In this document: positions 1-8,758 of the stretch, one piece after another | Layout of the letters: every line of letters starts with the position of its first letter | How positions within the stretch are numbered: position 1 is the stretch's first letter | NCBI GenBank assembly: GCA_902472305.1 | Contig: CABRNK010000009.1 | Location: forward strand, 1-64,000 | Direction: 5' to 3' | Length of the DNA: 64,000 nt | Origin: Hominenteromicrobium sp900549945 | GTDB taxonomy: Bacteria; Bacillota; Clostridia; Oscillospirales; Acutalibacteraceae | Program-made: the position numbers and the translations under genes | Notes under the pieces: model-generated | The model's input: only the letters and a program-made list of their open reading frames with translations | What the model was told of the DNA's origin: nothing | Database searches by the model: none

Positions 1-34
1 ATTTATATGTCGATAGTTTCTTGACATTACAAAT

Positions 35-81
35 CCTCCTATGGTAGCCGTTCTAATTCTACCATAGGAGGTCTCTTTTTT
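35..81 (+). terminator. Intrinsic terminator at left edge
   Basis: A perfect 13-bp inverted repeat (35-47 with 59-71) with an 11-nt loop is followed on the plus strand by TCTCTTTTTT. The U-tract is on the plus side only, so it most likely ends a plus-strand gene lying left of the window. It also sits just beyond the stop of the minus-strand LacI remnant. Confidence 0.7.
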
Positions 82-397
82 CTATTGTCCGTTTTTTATG
101 GACTTGTGCACGACAAGACGATCCATATCCCTGTGGCTGAGCAGATCCTCCGCCTGCACCGTATACCCTGCATGGCGCATGGCGGTGCAGTATCCGTCAA
201 ACCGCGCCTGCTCGGAGCTGAGGAAGAAATCAAGCTCACGAAGCGGATCCTCCTGTGCCCCAGCTTTAAAAGCGCCTCTACGGCCTGCATCGAAGCGTCC
301 GTGTTGTCGCAGCCGACAAAATACGGGCACGGATTTTCCGCATCGTACCGGTCGATTATCTGATGCGGATGCCCGCTCCCCCTTGCCTCCTCTCTTT
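82..397 (-). pseudogene. LacI-family regulator remnant (frameshifted, both ends missing)
   Basis: The minus strand encodes a piece of a LacI-type effector-binding domain. One frame reads IIDRYDAENP, then VGCDNTDAS, then LLKLGHRRI, which is the usual 'DN...A...L...GHRRI' core. The match then moves to another frame, reading FLSSEQARFDGYCTAMRHAG, the normal continuation in this family. The frame change lies at about 215-245. A stop codon precedes the recognisable part, and there is no helix-turn-helix and no C-terminal subdomain, so about 90 of some 335 residues remain. The coding frame ends at a TAG at 82-84. I infer a decayed gene; a sequencing error could explain the frameshift but not the missing ends. 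Confidence 0.65.
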
Positions 398-624
398 TTT
401 ATCAGCCACACCCCTGCATAGATCGGCTGTCTGCACCGCCGCCCGCTGCATGCGGCATAAACGAAGGGCGCGCAAAGTTTTGCCCACGCCCCCCTCATCT
501 GCAATCCGCTCTGTATCTCCGCCCCCCGTTTCAGCGTGCGTTCTTCCGGCGCGCGGAAACACGGCCGGGATCGGCGGCACTGCTATACGCCGCCGTACAC
601 CCGCCGGGGTTTCGGCGGAGGGGA

Positions 625-888
625 TCAGCTCCGCCGTTCGATCTCCTCGGCCGCTCTGCGGAAATCCCGCAAAAAATCCATGACCCAGTCGTTGTCCTCC
701 TCCGAAAGCAGGAACATGGCCGGCAGCAGGGAAAAGCAGTAGCGCCCCTGCTTCAGGTCGTTGTAGGCGCGCGGCGTCACATGCAGCAGCTCGGCCATTT
801 CCTCCTGCGACAGCCCCTTCTCTGTGCGGATTTCCTCCGCTCTTTTGGAGAACATTTCCTTCAATACGGCTTTAAAATCATCGCTCAT
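625..888 (-). CDS. Small XRE-type helix-turn-helix protein
   Basis: This 87-residue protein is little more than one Cro/C1-type helix-turn-helix. The segment GLSQEEMAELLHVTPRAYND (about residues 25-44) has the pattern of the two DNA-contact helices, and a short acidic and aromatic C-terminal helix follows. A GGAGG lies about 9 nt before the ATG. It stands alone, between a LacI remnant and the ABC exporter operon. It resembles the protein at 58491-58757: both share a RAY-DL--G turn after the second helix and have similar length, so they are probably paralogs. The target is unknown; autoregulation is typical of such small proteins, and a palindrome lies upstream (957-968). Confidence 0.75.
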   Translation of the reverse strand: MSDDFKAVLKEMFSKRAEEIRTEKGLSQEEMAELLHVTPRAYNDLKQGRYCFSLLPAMFLLSEEDNDWVMDFLRDFRRAAEEIERRS

Positions 889-956
889 TTTGACAAGACC
901 TCCATTTTTCGACTATTTTCATGGAAATCTTACCTTATTCTTAATGGAAGCACTAT

Positions 957-968
957 GAAGTGCACTTC
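957..968. promoter_or_regulatory. Perfect palindrome upstream of the small XRE gene
   Basis: GAAGTGCACTTC is a perfect 12-bp palindrome about 70 nt upstream of the start at 888. A further GGAAGCAC half-site lies next to it. It is a plausible operator for a helix-turn-helix dimer, but no good promoter was recognised beside it. The rest of 889-1163 shows no gene. Confidence 0.3.
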
Positions 969-1173
969 CTAACTTTCAGAGCGCTGGATTTTTTATAAAG
1001 TATATTTTTCTTATTATCGGAACACCTTACTGCCGTACAAATCCTGTTTTCCGAACCTCTGTAAATTCGGCTGAGCACCGTTTTCTCTATACGTCGATTC
1101 TGCTTTGCAGGCCGGGCATAAAAACACAGGCTGCGGTGTACTTGCGCGCGGGCCTGACGCGCCTTAAAATCAC

Positions 1174-1222
1174 AAAAAAATCCGGGAACCGCACCGCCTA
1201 AACGGCGTCGGTTCCCGGATTT
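1174..1222 (-). terminator. Terminator of the ABC exporter operon
   Basis: A 14-bp perfect stem (1178-1191 with 1209-1222) is followed on the minus strand by a run of seven T (1174-1180). It lies just downstream of the exporter operon's last stop codon at 1232. Confidence 0.85.
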
Positions 1223-1231
1223 CTTTTATAC

Positions 1232-3004
1232 TTAGGAGGGCTGGAACTGGCTGTTGTACAGCTCGCTGTAGAAGCCGCCCTTCTCGAGCAGCGCCTCGTG
1301 CCGCCCCTGCTCGATGATTTTTCCGTCGCGCATGACGAGGATCAGCGACGCGTTGCGCACGGTGGAGAGCCGGTGCGCGACGACGAAGCTCGTGCGGCCC
1401 TGCATCAGCTTGTCAAACGCCTCCTGTACCTGCAATTCCGTGCGCGTATCGATGCTCGAGGTAGCCTCGTCGAGAATCAGCATCGGCGGCAGGCAGAGAA
1501 TCACGCGCGTGATGCACAAAAGCTGCTTCTGCCCCTGGCTGATGCTGTCCTCATGCAGGACGGTGTCGAGCCCCTGCGGCAGCCGCTCGATAAACTCCCA
1601 GCTGTGCGCCTCCTTCGCCGCCCGGATGATCTCCTCCTCCGCGGCGTCCGGCCGGCCGAAGCAGATGTTGTCGCGCACGGTGCCCTGCTTGATCCACGTA
1701 TCCTGCAAAACCATGCCGTAGCAGCCGCGCAGCGCATGGCGGGAGAGCGTTTCGATCGGGCGCCCGTCTACGGCGATGCTGCCGCCGTCCACATCGTAGA
1801 AGCGCATCAGAAGGTTGATGAACGTCGTCTTGCCGCAGCCGGTCGGCCCCACGATAGCGACGCGCATGCCCGGCTCCACGTGCAGGCTGAAGTTCTCGAT
1901 CAGCCTGCGGCTCTTGTTGTAGCTGAAATCGACATTGCAGATATCGACCTCGCCCCGCACGTTTTCGACCGTGCCGTCCGCATCCGGGCTTTCCGGCTGC
2001 TCCTCAAGCAGCGCAAAGATGCGCGCGGCGCAGGCGAGCGCGTTCTGCATCTCCGTGACGACCGAGCTGATGTCGTTGAACGGCTTCATATACTGGTTCG
2101 CATACGAGAGCAGAACCGCGAGCCCACCGACCGACAGGGCCCCGCCGGGGATCAGGAATGCGCCGACAAGCGCGACGCCCGCATAAATCACGTTGTTGAC
2201 AAAGCGCGTGGAGGGGTTTGTCAGGCTACTGTAGAAAACAGCCTGCTGGCTGCACTGGCGCAGCTCTTCGTTGACCTCGGCAAACCGCTTCGAGGCCTTC
2301 TTCTCATACCCGAACGCGCGCACAACTTTCTGGCTGCCGATCATCTCCTCGATCAGCGCCGTCTGGCGGCCGCGCGTCTCGCTCTGCTTGCGGAACATGC
2401 TGTACGAGCGCGAGGCGATGAATTTCGCCACAAGGAAGCTGATCGGCGTGAGCACGATCACCATCAGCGTGATCCAGAAATTTTTGGAGAACATGAACAC
2501 CAGCGTCGCCGCCACCGTCACGACGCCCGAGAAAAGCTGCGTGAAGCCGAGCAGCAGTCCGTCGGACAAAATGCCCGTATCCGCGATGACACGGCTGACG
2601 ATGTCGCCGGTGCTGTGCCGGTCGAGATACGAGAGCGGCAGCTTCTGGATGTGCCGGATCGCGTGCGCGCGCAGGTCCTGCACGATGCGGTACGTCATGC
2701 GGTTGTTCAGAAGGCTCATCACCCACGAGGCCAGCGCCGAAACCGCGACGACGATCAGAACCTGCCGCAGGTAGACCCACATCGCGTCAAAATCGACGCG
2801 GTGCGCCGCAACGATCTCGTCGATCGCCGCGCCGAACAGAATCGGCACGTAAAGCTGCAAAATCACGGACGCCGCCGCGAGCAGAACACTCAGCACCAAA
2901 AACAGCTTGTACCGGCCGATGAACTTCAACAGCTTTTTCAGCACCGCGAGGCTGTTCTTTCCGTCAAAGCCCTTTTTCTGCTTTGCATTCGCGTTATTTT
3001 TCAT
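1232..3004 (-). CDS. ABC exporter half-transporter, catalytically competent subunit
   Basis: This 590-residue fused membrane and ATPase protein has six predicted transmembrane segments in the first ~320 residues. The nucleotide-binding domain has Walker A GPTGCGKTT near residue 391, signature SISQGQKQL, Walker B LILDEATSS with the catalytic glutamate, and an intact switch histidine in VAHRLS. Its start overlaps the 3' end of the upstream gene by 11 nt, so the two are translationally coupled and form a heterodimer. This subunit carries the catalytic Walker B and switch residues; its signature motif has SQGQ in place of SGGQ. The partner carries the reverse defects, as in TM287/288 or BmrCD. 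The exported substrate cannot be read from sequence; drugs, lipids or peptides are all possible. Confidence 0.9.
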   Translation of the reverse strand: MKNNANAKQKKGFDGKNSLAVLKKLLKFIGRYKLFLVLSVLLAAASVILQLYVPILFGAAIDEIVAAHRVDFDAMWVYLRQVLIVVAVSALASWVMSLLNNRMTYRIVQDLRAHAIRHIQKLPLSYLDRHSTGDIVSRVIADTGILSDGLLLGFTQLFSGVVTVAATLVFMFSKNFWITLMVIVLTPISFLVAKFIASRSYSMFRKQSETRGRQTALIEEMIGSQKVVRAFGYEKKASKRFAEVNEELRQCSQQAVFYSSLTNPSTRFVNNVIYAGVALVGAFLIPGGALSVGGLAVLLSYANQYMKPFNDISSVVTEMQNALACAARIFALLEEQPESPDADGTVENVRGEVDICNVDFSYNKSRRLIENFSLHVEPGMRVAIVGPTGCGKTTFINLLMRFYDVDGGSIAVDGRPIETLSRHALRGCYGMVLQDTWIKQGTVRDNICFGRPDAAEEEIIRAAKEAHSWEFIERLPQGLDTVLHEDSISQGQKQLLCITRVILCLPPMLILDEATSSIDTRTELQVQEAFDKLMQGRTSFVVAHRLSTVRNASLILVMRDGKIIEQGRHEALLEKGGFYSELYNSQFQPS

Positions 3005-4772
3005 TCAGATCGCCGCCTTTCTGCCCCGCCGCGCGGTTTTCGTATGCCGCGCGCTCCTCGGGGAACTGCGAGAAGTAGATTTCCCGGTAGACGCCGCAGC
3101 TTTCCATCAGCTCATCGTGCGTGCCCTGCCCGGCCAGCCGGCCGTTGCCGAGCACGAGGATGTGGTCCGCCTGCCGAATGCCTGCGATGCGCTGCGAAAC
3201 GAGGAATGTCGTCGTCTTATCGCCGAGCCCGCGGATCGCCCTGCGCAGCGCGGCGTCCGTCGCAAAGTCCAGCGCGCTGGCACTGTCGTCGAGGATCAGG
3301 ATCTCCGGCTTTTTGACGAGCGCGCGGGCGATGGTCAGCCGCTGCTTCTGGCCGCCCGAGAGGTTCCGGCCGCCCTGCTCCAGCTCAAAATCGAGCGCGC
3401 CCGGCTTCGAGCGCACAACCTCCGCGGCCTGCGCCGTCGAAAGGGCGTCCCAGAGCGCGCCGTCATCAGCGTTTTCGCCGCCCCACTTGAGGTTTTCCCG
3501 GATGGTGCCCTGAAACAGCACGGGCTTCTGCTGGACGATGCCGACCTTTTCGCACAGCGCCTCCCGGGTGTAGCGCCGCACATCCCGGCCGCCGATCCGC
3601 ACGCAGCCGGAAACCGCGTCGTAAAAGCGCGGGATCAGGCTGACCAGCGTCGTCTTGCCGCTGCCCGTGCCGCCGATAATGCCGACCGTCTGCCCCTTTT
3701 TCACGGTGAAGCTGATATCGCTGAGGCTCGGCGCGCCGGCGCCCTTATAGGTGAAGGTGACGTTCTGGAACTGCACGGCGTCCTCGCCTTCCTCGCCCGC
3801 AGCCCCGCCGTTTTCCGAATAGGTCATGCTCGTTTTCACCTGCAAAACACCCGCAACGCGGTCTGCGCACGCCATCGACTTGTTCAGCGTGATAATCAGC
3901 GACGCGAGCTTGATCAGCTCGACAATGATCTGCAGCATGTAGTTGTAAAGCGCGACGACCTGCCCCTGCTGCATGCCGCCGAGGTTGACCTCCACCGACG
4001 CCTGCCCGATCAAAAACACCGTCGCGAGATTGATGAGCACGTAGGTGAGCGGGTTGAGCAGCGCCGAAATGCGGCCCACAAACTCGTTCAGCTTTGTCAG
4101 CGCGCGGTTGCTCTCCTCAAACTCCGCGACCGACTGCGCCTCGCGGCGGAACGCGCGGATCACGCGCACGCCGGTCAGGTTTTCGCGCGTCAGGCCCGTC
4201 ACACGGTCCAAGCCGGACTGCGCCTTCTTGAACAGCGGGATACTGACCAGCATGATGAAAAAGGTGACCGCCAGCAGCACCGGGATCGACACCGCGAAAA
4301 TGACGGCGCAGCGGGCGTTGATCGTAAAGGCCATGACCATCGCGCCGACGACGATGAACGGGCTGCGCAGCAAAAGGCGCAAGCCCATGTTCAGGCCGTT
4401 CTGCACCTGATTCACGTCGTCGGTCAGCCGCGTGATCAGCGTGTCGCTGCCGATCGTGTCGAGTTCCGTAAAGGAGAGCGTCTGCACGTGGTCGAACACG
4501 GCCTGACGCAGGGATGCGGCAAAGCCGACGCTCGCCTTCGCCGCGAAGAACTGCGCGGTAAAGCTGCACCCCATGCCGACGGCGGCCATCAGCAGCAGAA
4601 TCAAAAAGCAAACGACGATATACTGCCGGTTGCCGGTCGCCACGCCGACGTCGATCATCTGCGCCACAACCAGCGGCACAAGCAGGTCGAACACGACCTC
4701 CAGCAGTTTGAAGAGCGGCGCGAGCACGCTTTCCTTCTTATACTGCTTCAGATAAACTGCAAGACTTCTCAT
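2994..4772 (-). CDS. ABC exporter half-transporter, degenerate-site subunit
   Basis: This 592-residue partner of the downstream exporter subunit has a six-segment membrane domain and then an ATPase domain. Walker A is GGTGSGKTT near residue 366 and the signature NLSGGQKQR is canonical. Walker B, however, reads ILILDDSAS, with Asp where the catalytic Glu belongs, and the switch loop reads FLVSQR, with Gln for His. These changes mark the non-hydrolysing composite site of heterodimeric exporters. I place the start at the ATG at 4772, 8-10 nt after a GGAG; a TTG ten codons upstream is open but has no ribosome binding site. A LysR regulator is divergent and about 130 bp away. Confidence 0.9.
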   Translation of the reverse strand: MRSLAVYLKQYKKESVLAPLFKLLEVVFDLLVPLVVAQMIDVGVATGNRQYIVVCFLILLLMAAVGMGCSFTAQFFAAKASVGFAASLRQAVFDHVQTLSFTELDTIGSDTLITRLTDDVNQVQNGLNMGLRLLLRSPFIVVGAMVMAFTINARCAVIFAVSIPVLLAVTFFIMLVSIPLFKKAQSGLDRVTGLTRENLTGVRVIRAFRREAQSVAEFEESNRALTKLNEFVGRISALLNPLTYVLINLATVFLIGQASVEVNLGGMQQGQVVALYNYMLQIIVELIKLASLIITLNKSMACADRVAGVLQVKTSMTYSENGGAAGEEGEDAVQFQNVTFTYKGAGAPSLSDISFTVKKGQTVGIIGGTGSGKTTLVSLIPRFYDAVSGCVRIGGRDVRRYTREALCEKVGIVQQKPVLFQGTIRENLKWGGENADDGALWDALSTAQAAEVVRSKPGALDFELEQGGRNLSGGQKQRLTIARALVKKPEILILDDSASALDFATDAALRRAIRGLGDKTTTFLVSQRIAGIRQADHILVLGNGRLAGQGTHDELMESCGVYREIYFSQFPEERAAYENRAAGQKGGDLNEK

Positions 4773-4825
4773 GTTTCTGACTCCATTCTTTTTTCTTGAC
4801 AATCTATAGTATAATCGTTTATCAT

Positions 4826-4842
4826 CAATATGGATAATATTG
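4826..4842. promoter_or_regulatory. Candidate LysR operator
   Basis: CAATAT-GGATA-ATATTG is a perfect 6-bp inverted repeat with a 5-nt centre, between the divergent exporter operon and the LysR gene. It contains the T-N11-A spacing typical of LysR-type sites. A TATAAT at 4855-4860 could be the -10 element for the regulator. Confidence 0.45.
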
Positions 4843-4900
4843 TTTTTATGCCTTTATAATATAAATTTCGTATCAAAAATGGAGAACGGAGGGACTTGCC

Positions 4901-5752
4901 TTGGAGCTCAGACAGCTCGAATACTTTCGCACGATCGCGGATACCGGAAGCATCAACGAAGCCGCGCGGCGGCTGAATATGTCCCAGCCGCCGCTGAGTT
5001 ATCAGATCCGCCAGCTCGAGGATGAGCTGCACGTCCGCCTGTTTGAGCGGAGCCGCCGGGGCGTCGTGCTTACCGAGGCCGGGCGGCTCTTGTACAGCCG
5101 GGCAGCCAACCTGCTCGATTACGCGCGCTCCACGCAGCTCGAAATCGCAAAGGCCGGGCGCAAGCGCGTGCTGCGTCTGGGTGTCACACCGACGACGGTC
5201 AGCACCGTGATGCCGGCCGTCGCGGCGTTCGCAAAGAAAAACCCGGACGTCAACTTCGAGGTGCACGACGGCAGCACATACACACTGTACGACTACCTGC
5301 TCGAGGGCATCATCGAAATCTCCGTCGCGCGCACGCCGCTCCGGCTCGACGAGGTGGAGGCCGCCGCTCTGAGAACAGAGCCGATGATCGCGGTCTCCGC
5401 CCCGGGAGCGCAGGCGGAAGCCGCCGAGCCGCTGCGCCTCGCCGACCTGCCCGGCCGCCCGCTGATCCTGTACCGGCGGTATGAGCAGCTCATCCTCGAC
5501 GCATTCCGCGCGCAGAAACTCGAACCCGACGTATTCTGCACCTGCGACGACGCGCGCGGCGCCGTGCTCTGGGCCGAGGCGGGGCTCGCCACCGCCATCT
5601 TCCCGCAGTCCATGCAGGGGCTGTGCGCCGGGCTGCATGTCCGGACGCTGCATGAGCCGTCCCTGCAAACCAAAATCGTGCTGATCTGGAAGAAAGACCG
5701 AAAGCTCTCGCCCGCAGCGCAGGACTTTCTGGACATCTGCCTGCACGGCTGA
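4901..5752 (+). CDS. LysR-family transcriptional regulator
   Basis: This 283-residue LysR-type regulator has an N-terminal winged helix-turn-helix (about residues 1-60; GSINEAARRLNMSQPPLS is the recognition region). A linker helix and a periplasmic-binding-protein-like effector domain starting near residue 90 (RLGVTPTTVS) follow. The start is a TTG placed 7 nt after CGGAGG. The divergent position suggests it controls the ABC exporter and itself, probably through the palindrome at 4826-4842. The inducer is not predictable. The length is slightly below the usual 290-310. Confidence 0.88.
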   Translation: MELRQLEYFRTIADTGSINEAARRLNMSQPPLSYQIRQLEDELHVRLFERSRRGVVLTEAGRLLYSRAANLLDYARSTQLEIAKAGRKRVLRLGVTPTTVSTVMPAVAAFAKKNPDVNFEVHDGSTYTLYDYLLEGIIEISVARTPLRLDEVEAAALRTEPMIAVSAPGAQAEAAEPLRLADLPGRPLILYRRYEQLILDAFRAQKLEPDVFCTCDDARGAVLWAEAGLATAIFPQSMQGLCAGLHVRTLHEPSLQTKIVLIWKKDRKLSPAAQDFLDICLHG

Positions 5753-5881
5753 ACCACAGGCGGCAGACCTCCCAAACACCGCATTTTTTTCCACCGCACG
5801 CGCATCGGCTGTGGAAAAGCGCCGGCCGCTTTAAGCAAAACACACCCGGCCGCCGCTTCCCGCCAGCCACTTTGCACAAAA

Positions 5882-5929
5882 GGCCGGGGGACCTGACCGC
5901 CGCACACTGCAGAGACAGGCCCCCCGGCC
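5882..5929. terminator. GC-rich hairpin between convergent genes
   Basis: A 14-bp stem with one mismatch (5882-5895 with 5916-5929) lies between the LysR gene and the locus A binding-protein gene, which converge. U-tracts are short on both sides, so it is a weak or bidirectional terminator. Confidence 0.45.
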
Positions 5930-5982
5930 GCATTCTTTGAAATTACGTTAAATCGCTGCTGGCCGGAATCGGCCGCTTTGGC

Positions 5983-7779
5983 TTATACGTTGCCCTTCGC
6001 CCTGTCGATTGCCGTCTGCCAGATCTGCACGAGCTCCTCTACGCCCGCGGACTGCAGCTCGCTCTTATAGGTCTCCCAGGATTCATCCGTCACGCCGTTG
6101 ATGACCCAGTCCGCCACATAGCGGTCCACGATATCGGAGATGGTCGGCTGGATCTGGGAGAGGCGGGACGATTCCTCCACCGTAGTCAGCACCTTCGGCA
6201 GAACGTTGTCGGCGTATTCCTCCAGAATCGCATCCTTGCCGTTTGTCTTTTGGCCCTCGAGCAAAGTCGGCGCATCGTAATCCGCCACCGTATCGAAGTA
6301 TTCGTCCTTGATGATGAAGGAGCCGCGGCACGGCGTCGTATTTTCGCGCGCGGATTCCTTTCCGTCTGCGAATTCTCCCTGCGGAATATGGTTGCCGTTT
6401 TCATCCGTCGGCTTCGTCAGGTAGCCGTCCTCCTCCTCGATGAACACGGCGTTCGGCGTGCCCCAGTTGGACATGACGGTGAGCTTCGGGTCTGCCGCAA
6501 TGGCCTCAACCCAAAGCGCGATCGCATGCGGGAATTCGCAGTTCGTCGTGATCGCCGTATTCGAGGTATCCTGCAGCTCAGAGAAGTTGAGGCGGAAGCC
6601 GGTGCTTCCGTTTTCGCCTTTCAGGCGCGGCAGGCTGTCGTACTGGTTGCGCACATCGATGTTGTTGATCGAGGTTTTGCCGCCCCATGTGCTGAAAGAG
6701 CCGACGACCGCCACATCCTCTTTTAAGAGGGAGTTTTCAAAATACAGGCTCGTGTCCGCCTCAAAGGAGCCGTTCCAGATCAGGTCCTCCTCCCACAGCA
6801 TGTTGAAGAATTCCGCCGTCTTGCGGAAGGCCTCGTCCATCGCGGAGAAAATCACCTTGCCGTCCTTCATAAAGAGGTGGTCGGCGTATCGGTTGCCCTC
6901 GCAGTAGGAATCCGCCTGCCCAAAGGCCGCCGTAAAGCGGTAGAACAGATCGTTGGAGCCAAAGGTGTCGTGCTGCCCGAACTGAACCGCGAGCGGCACC
7001 TCGTCGGCCTCGCCGTTGCCGTTCAGGTCGCCGGCATCCCGGAACGCCTTGAGGCATTCGACCCACTCGTCGACGGTCGTCGGCATATCCATCCCCACCT
7101 GCTCGAGCCAGTCCGCATTGATCTCAAACGGGCCGGGCGTGAGCACAAGCCCCTTCATCTCTTCGACATAGGGGAAGCCGTAAATGTGGCCGTCCGGCGC
7201 GGTCGCCTCCAGCCGGTATTCCGTCTTGCTGTCCAGCAGCGCCTTGTACGCGGGCATGTAATTGTCGATGATATCCTCCGTCGGGATAAACACATCCTGA
7301 TCGGCATACTGCGTCGCAAAAATGCCCGACTGGCCGTCCACAAAGTTATAGAAGCAGTCCGGCAGGTCGTCGCCGGCGGCCGAGAGCGTCAGATTGATTT
7401 TTTCGGCAACGCCGTCGTAGGGCACGTCCTCCCATGCAAAGCGTATTCCCGTCTGTTCCTCCCACATCTTGACGATTTCCAGCTCTGTGACCGGGCGGGT
7501 TCGGCCGCCCGTATAGTGGACAAACATGCTGATCTGCCCGTATTTCTCCTCAAAGGCGTCTGGATCCGGAATAATCGGCATCGTGCCGTCGAGGTTCAGA
7601 AGCCCCAGCGACACCGCCTCTTTTTCCTGCTCGGTCAGGCCGGGATACTTGCTTTCGTCCACGGTGATACCGGGCGTGGCGCCGCCGTCCTCCGGCGCAG
7701 GCTCTCCCCCGCCGGAGCAGCCCGCCAGCGAAGCCAGCAGAGAGATCGCCAGAAGCAAAGACAAAATTCGCTTTTTCAT
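5983..7779 (-). CDS. Extracellular solute-binding lipoprotein, glycan locus A
   Basis: This 598-residue binding protein for an oligosaccharide ABC importer starts with a lipoprotein signal; the lipobox LASLAGC puts the acylated Cys at residue 21, followed by a Gly/Glu/Pro linker. The mature part is the large type common in LplA/YtcQ-like systems and holds a calcium-loop-like segment, DLNGNGEADE. A strong AAGGAGG precedes the ATG. It is the last gene of an operon reading GH32-like, GH32-like, permease, permease, binding protein. It should be displayed on the membrane outer face and hand sugar to the two permeases. The ligand is unknown; a fructan or related beta-linked sugar is an inference from the enzymes. 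Confidence 0.88.
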   Translation of the reverse strand: MKKRILSLLLAISLLASLAGCSGGGEPAPEDGGATPGITVDESKYPGLTEQEKEAVSLGLLNLDGTMPIIPDPDAFEEKYGQISMFVHYTGGRTRPVTELEIVKMWEEQTGIRFAWEDVPYDGVAEKINLTLSAAGDDLPDCFYNFVDGQSGIFATQYADQDVFIPTEDIIDNYMPAYKALLDSKTEYRLEATAPDGHIYGFPYVEEMKGLVLTPGPFEINADWLEQVGMDMPTTVDEWVECLKAFRDAGDLNGNGEADEVPLAVQFGQHDTFGSNDLFYRFTAAFGQADSYCEGNRYADHLFMKDGKVIFSAMDEAFRKTAEFFNMLWEEDLIWNGSFEADTSLYFENSLLKEDVAVVGSFSTWGGKTSINNIDVRNQYDSLPRLKGENGSTGFRLNFSELQDTSNTAITTNCEFPHAIALWVEAIAADPKLTVMSNWGTPNAVFIEEEDGYLTKPTDENGNHIPQGEFADGKESARENTTPCRGSFIIKDEYFDTVADYDAPTLLEGQKTNGKDAILEEYADNVLPKVLTTVEESSRLSQIQPTISDIVDRYVADWVINGVTDESWETYKSELQSAGVEELVQIWQTAIDRAKGNV

Positions 7780-7836
7780 TGATTTTTCCTCCTTCTTGAT
7801 TCAAACTTGGTTCAAAGATACTTGTATCTTCTCGGC

Positions 7837-8745
7837 TTACCCCTTGACCGCGCCGACCATCACGCCCTTTGCAAAATACTTTTGCAGGAAGGGGTAAACA
7901 ATCAGCAGCGGCGCGGCGGCAAGCACGACAATGCAGTATTTGAGCTGCTCCGCGAGCTTCTGCCGCATGGCGATCTCCTCCGCGCTGCTCGTGATGCTGT
8001 TCGCCTGATTCAGCAGAACAAGGTCGCGCAGAACCACTTGCAGCGGCATGTTCTCCTTGCCGGAGAGGAACATCAGGGGGTTGAAGAACATGTTCCAAAG
8101 CGCGGTGGCATAGAAAAGGCACATGACCGCGATGATGGTTGAGGAAAGCGGGAGAACGATGCGGAAAAAGAACTTAAAGTCGTTGCAGCCGTCGATTTTC
8201 GCGGCCTCCAGCAGCTCGTTCGGAATGCCGGTATCGAAAAAGGAGCGGCACACGATCAGGTTATACGCCGAAACCGCCACAGGCAGCACGATGGCCCAAA
8301 TGGTATCGTACATATGGAGCTGGCGGACCACGAGATACAGCGGGATAATGCCGCCGCTGAAAAACATCGTGAAGGTGAACAGGAACATCAGCACGCGCCG
8401 GCCCGGCAGATCTATCCTCGAGAGGGCGTAGCCCGCCGGGATTGTGCAGAACAGCGCGACCGCCGTGCCCACAAGCGTGTACTTCAGCGTGTTGCCGTAG
8501 CCGGTCCACAGCGGCGCATAGTGCAGCGCACGCGTGTAGCCCTCAAAATAGGGGGCCTCCGGGTAAAGCAGCAGCTTGCCCGAGCTGACCACCACCGGGT
8601 CTGTAATCGAGGCCAGCAGCACGTAATAAAGCGGGTATACGATTGCCAGCGTGGTCAGCGTCATAACAATAGCGTTTACGATATTGAAGGCCCGGTCGCC
8701 CGCCGACTGGCGGATGGGTCCCTGCTTTCTTTTGATCCGATCCAT
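7837..8745 (-). CDS. Carbohydrate ABC transporter permease (LplC/UgpE type), locus A
   Basis: This 302-residue inner-membrane permease has six predicted transmembrane helices. The cytoplasmic EAA loop reads LLEAAKIDGCNDFKFFFRIV, which contacts the ATPase. The C-terminus (YFAKGVMVGAVKG) is the usual ending of this subfamily. I choose the ATG at 8745 because GAGGAGG lies 8 nt upstream; the frame stays open further upstream without a ribosome site. It pairs with the permease at 8759-9685. No ATPase gene is in the operon. Confidence 0.9.
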   Translation of the reverse strand: MDRIKRKQGPIRQSAGDRAFNIVNAIVMTLTTLAIVYPLYYVLLASITDPVVVSSGKLLLYPEAPYFEGYTRALHYAPLWTGYGNTLKYTLVGTAVALFCTIPAGYALSRIDLPGRRVLMFLFTFTMFFSGGIIPLYLVVRQLHMYDTIWAIVLPVAVSAYNLIVCRSFFDTGIPNELLEAAKIDGCNDFKFFFRIVLPLSSTIIAVMCLFYATALWNMFFNPLMFLSGKENMPLQVVLRDLVLLNQANSITSSAEEIAMRQKLAEQLKYCIVVLAAAPLLIVYPFLQKYFAKGVMVGAVKG

Positions 8746-8758
8746 AGCGCGCCTCCTC

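Noticed and set aside
1298..4799. Very long open frames on the plus strand opposite the two ABC exporter genes
   Set aside because: They are His/Arg/Ala-rich, match no family and lie exactly antisense to genes with full motifs; such frames are expected in G+C-rich DNA.
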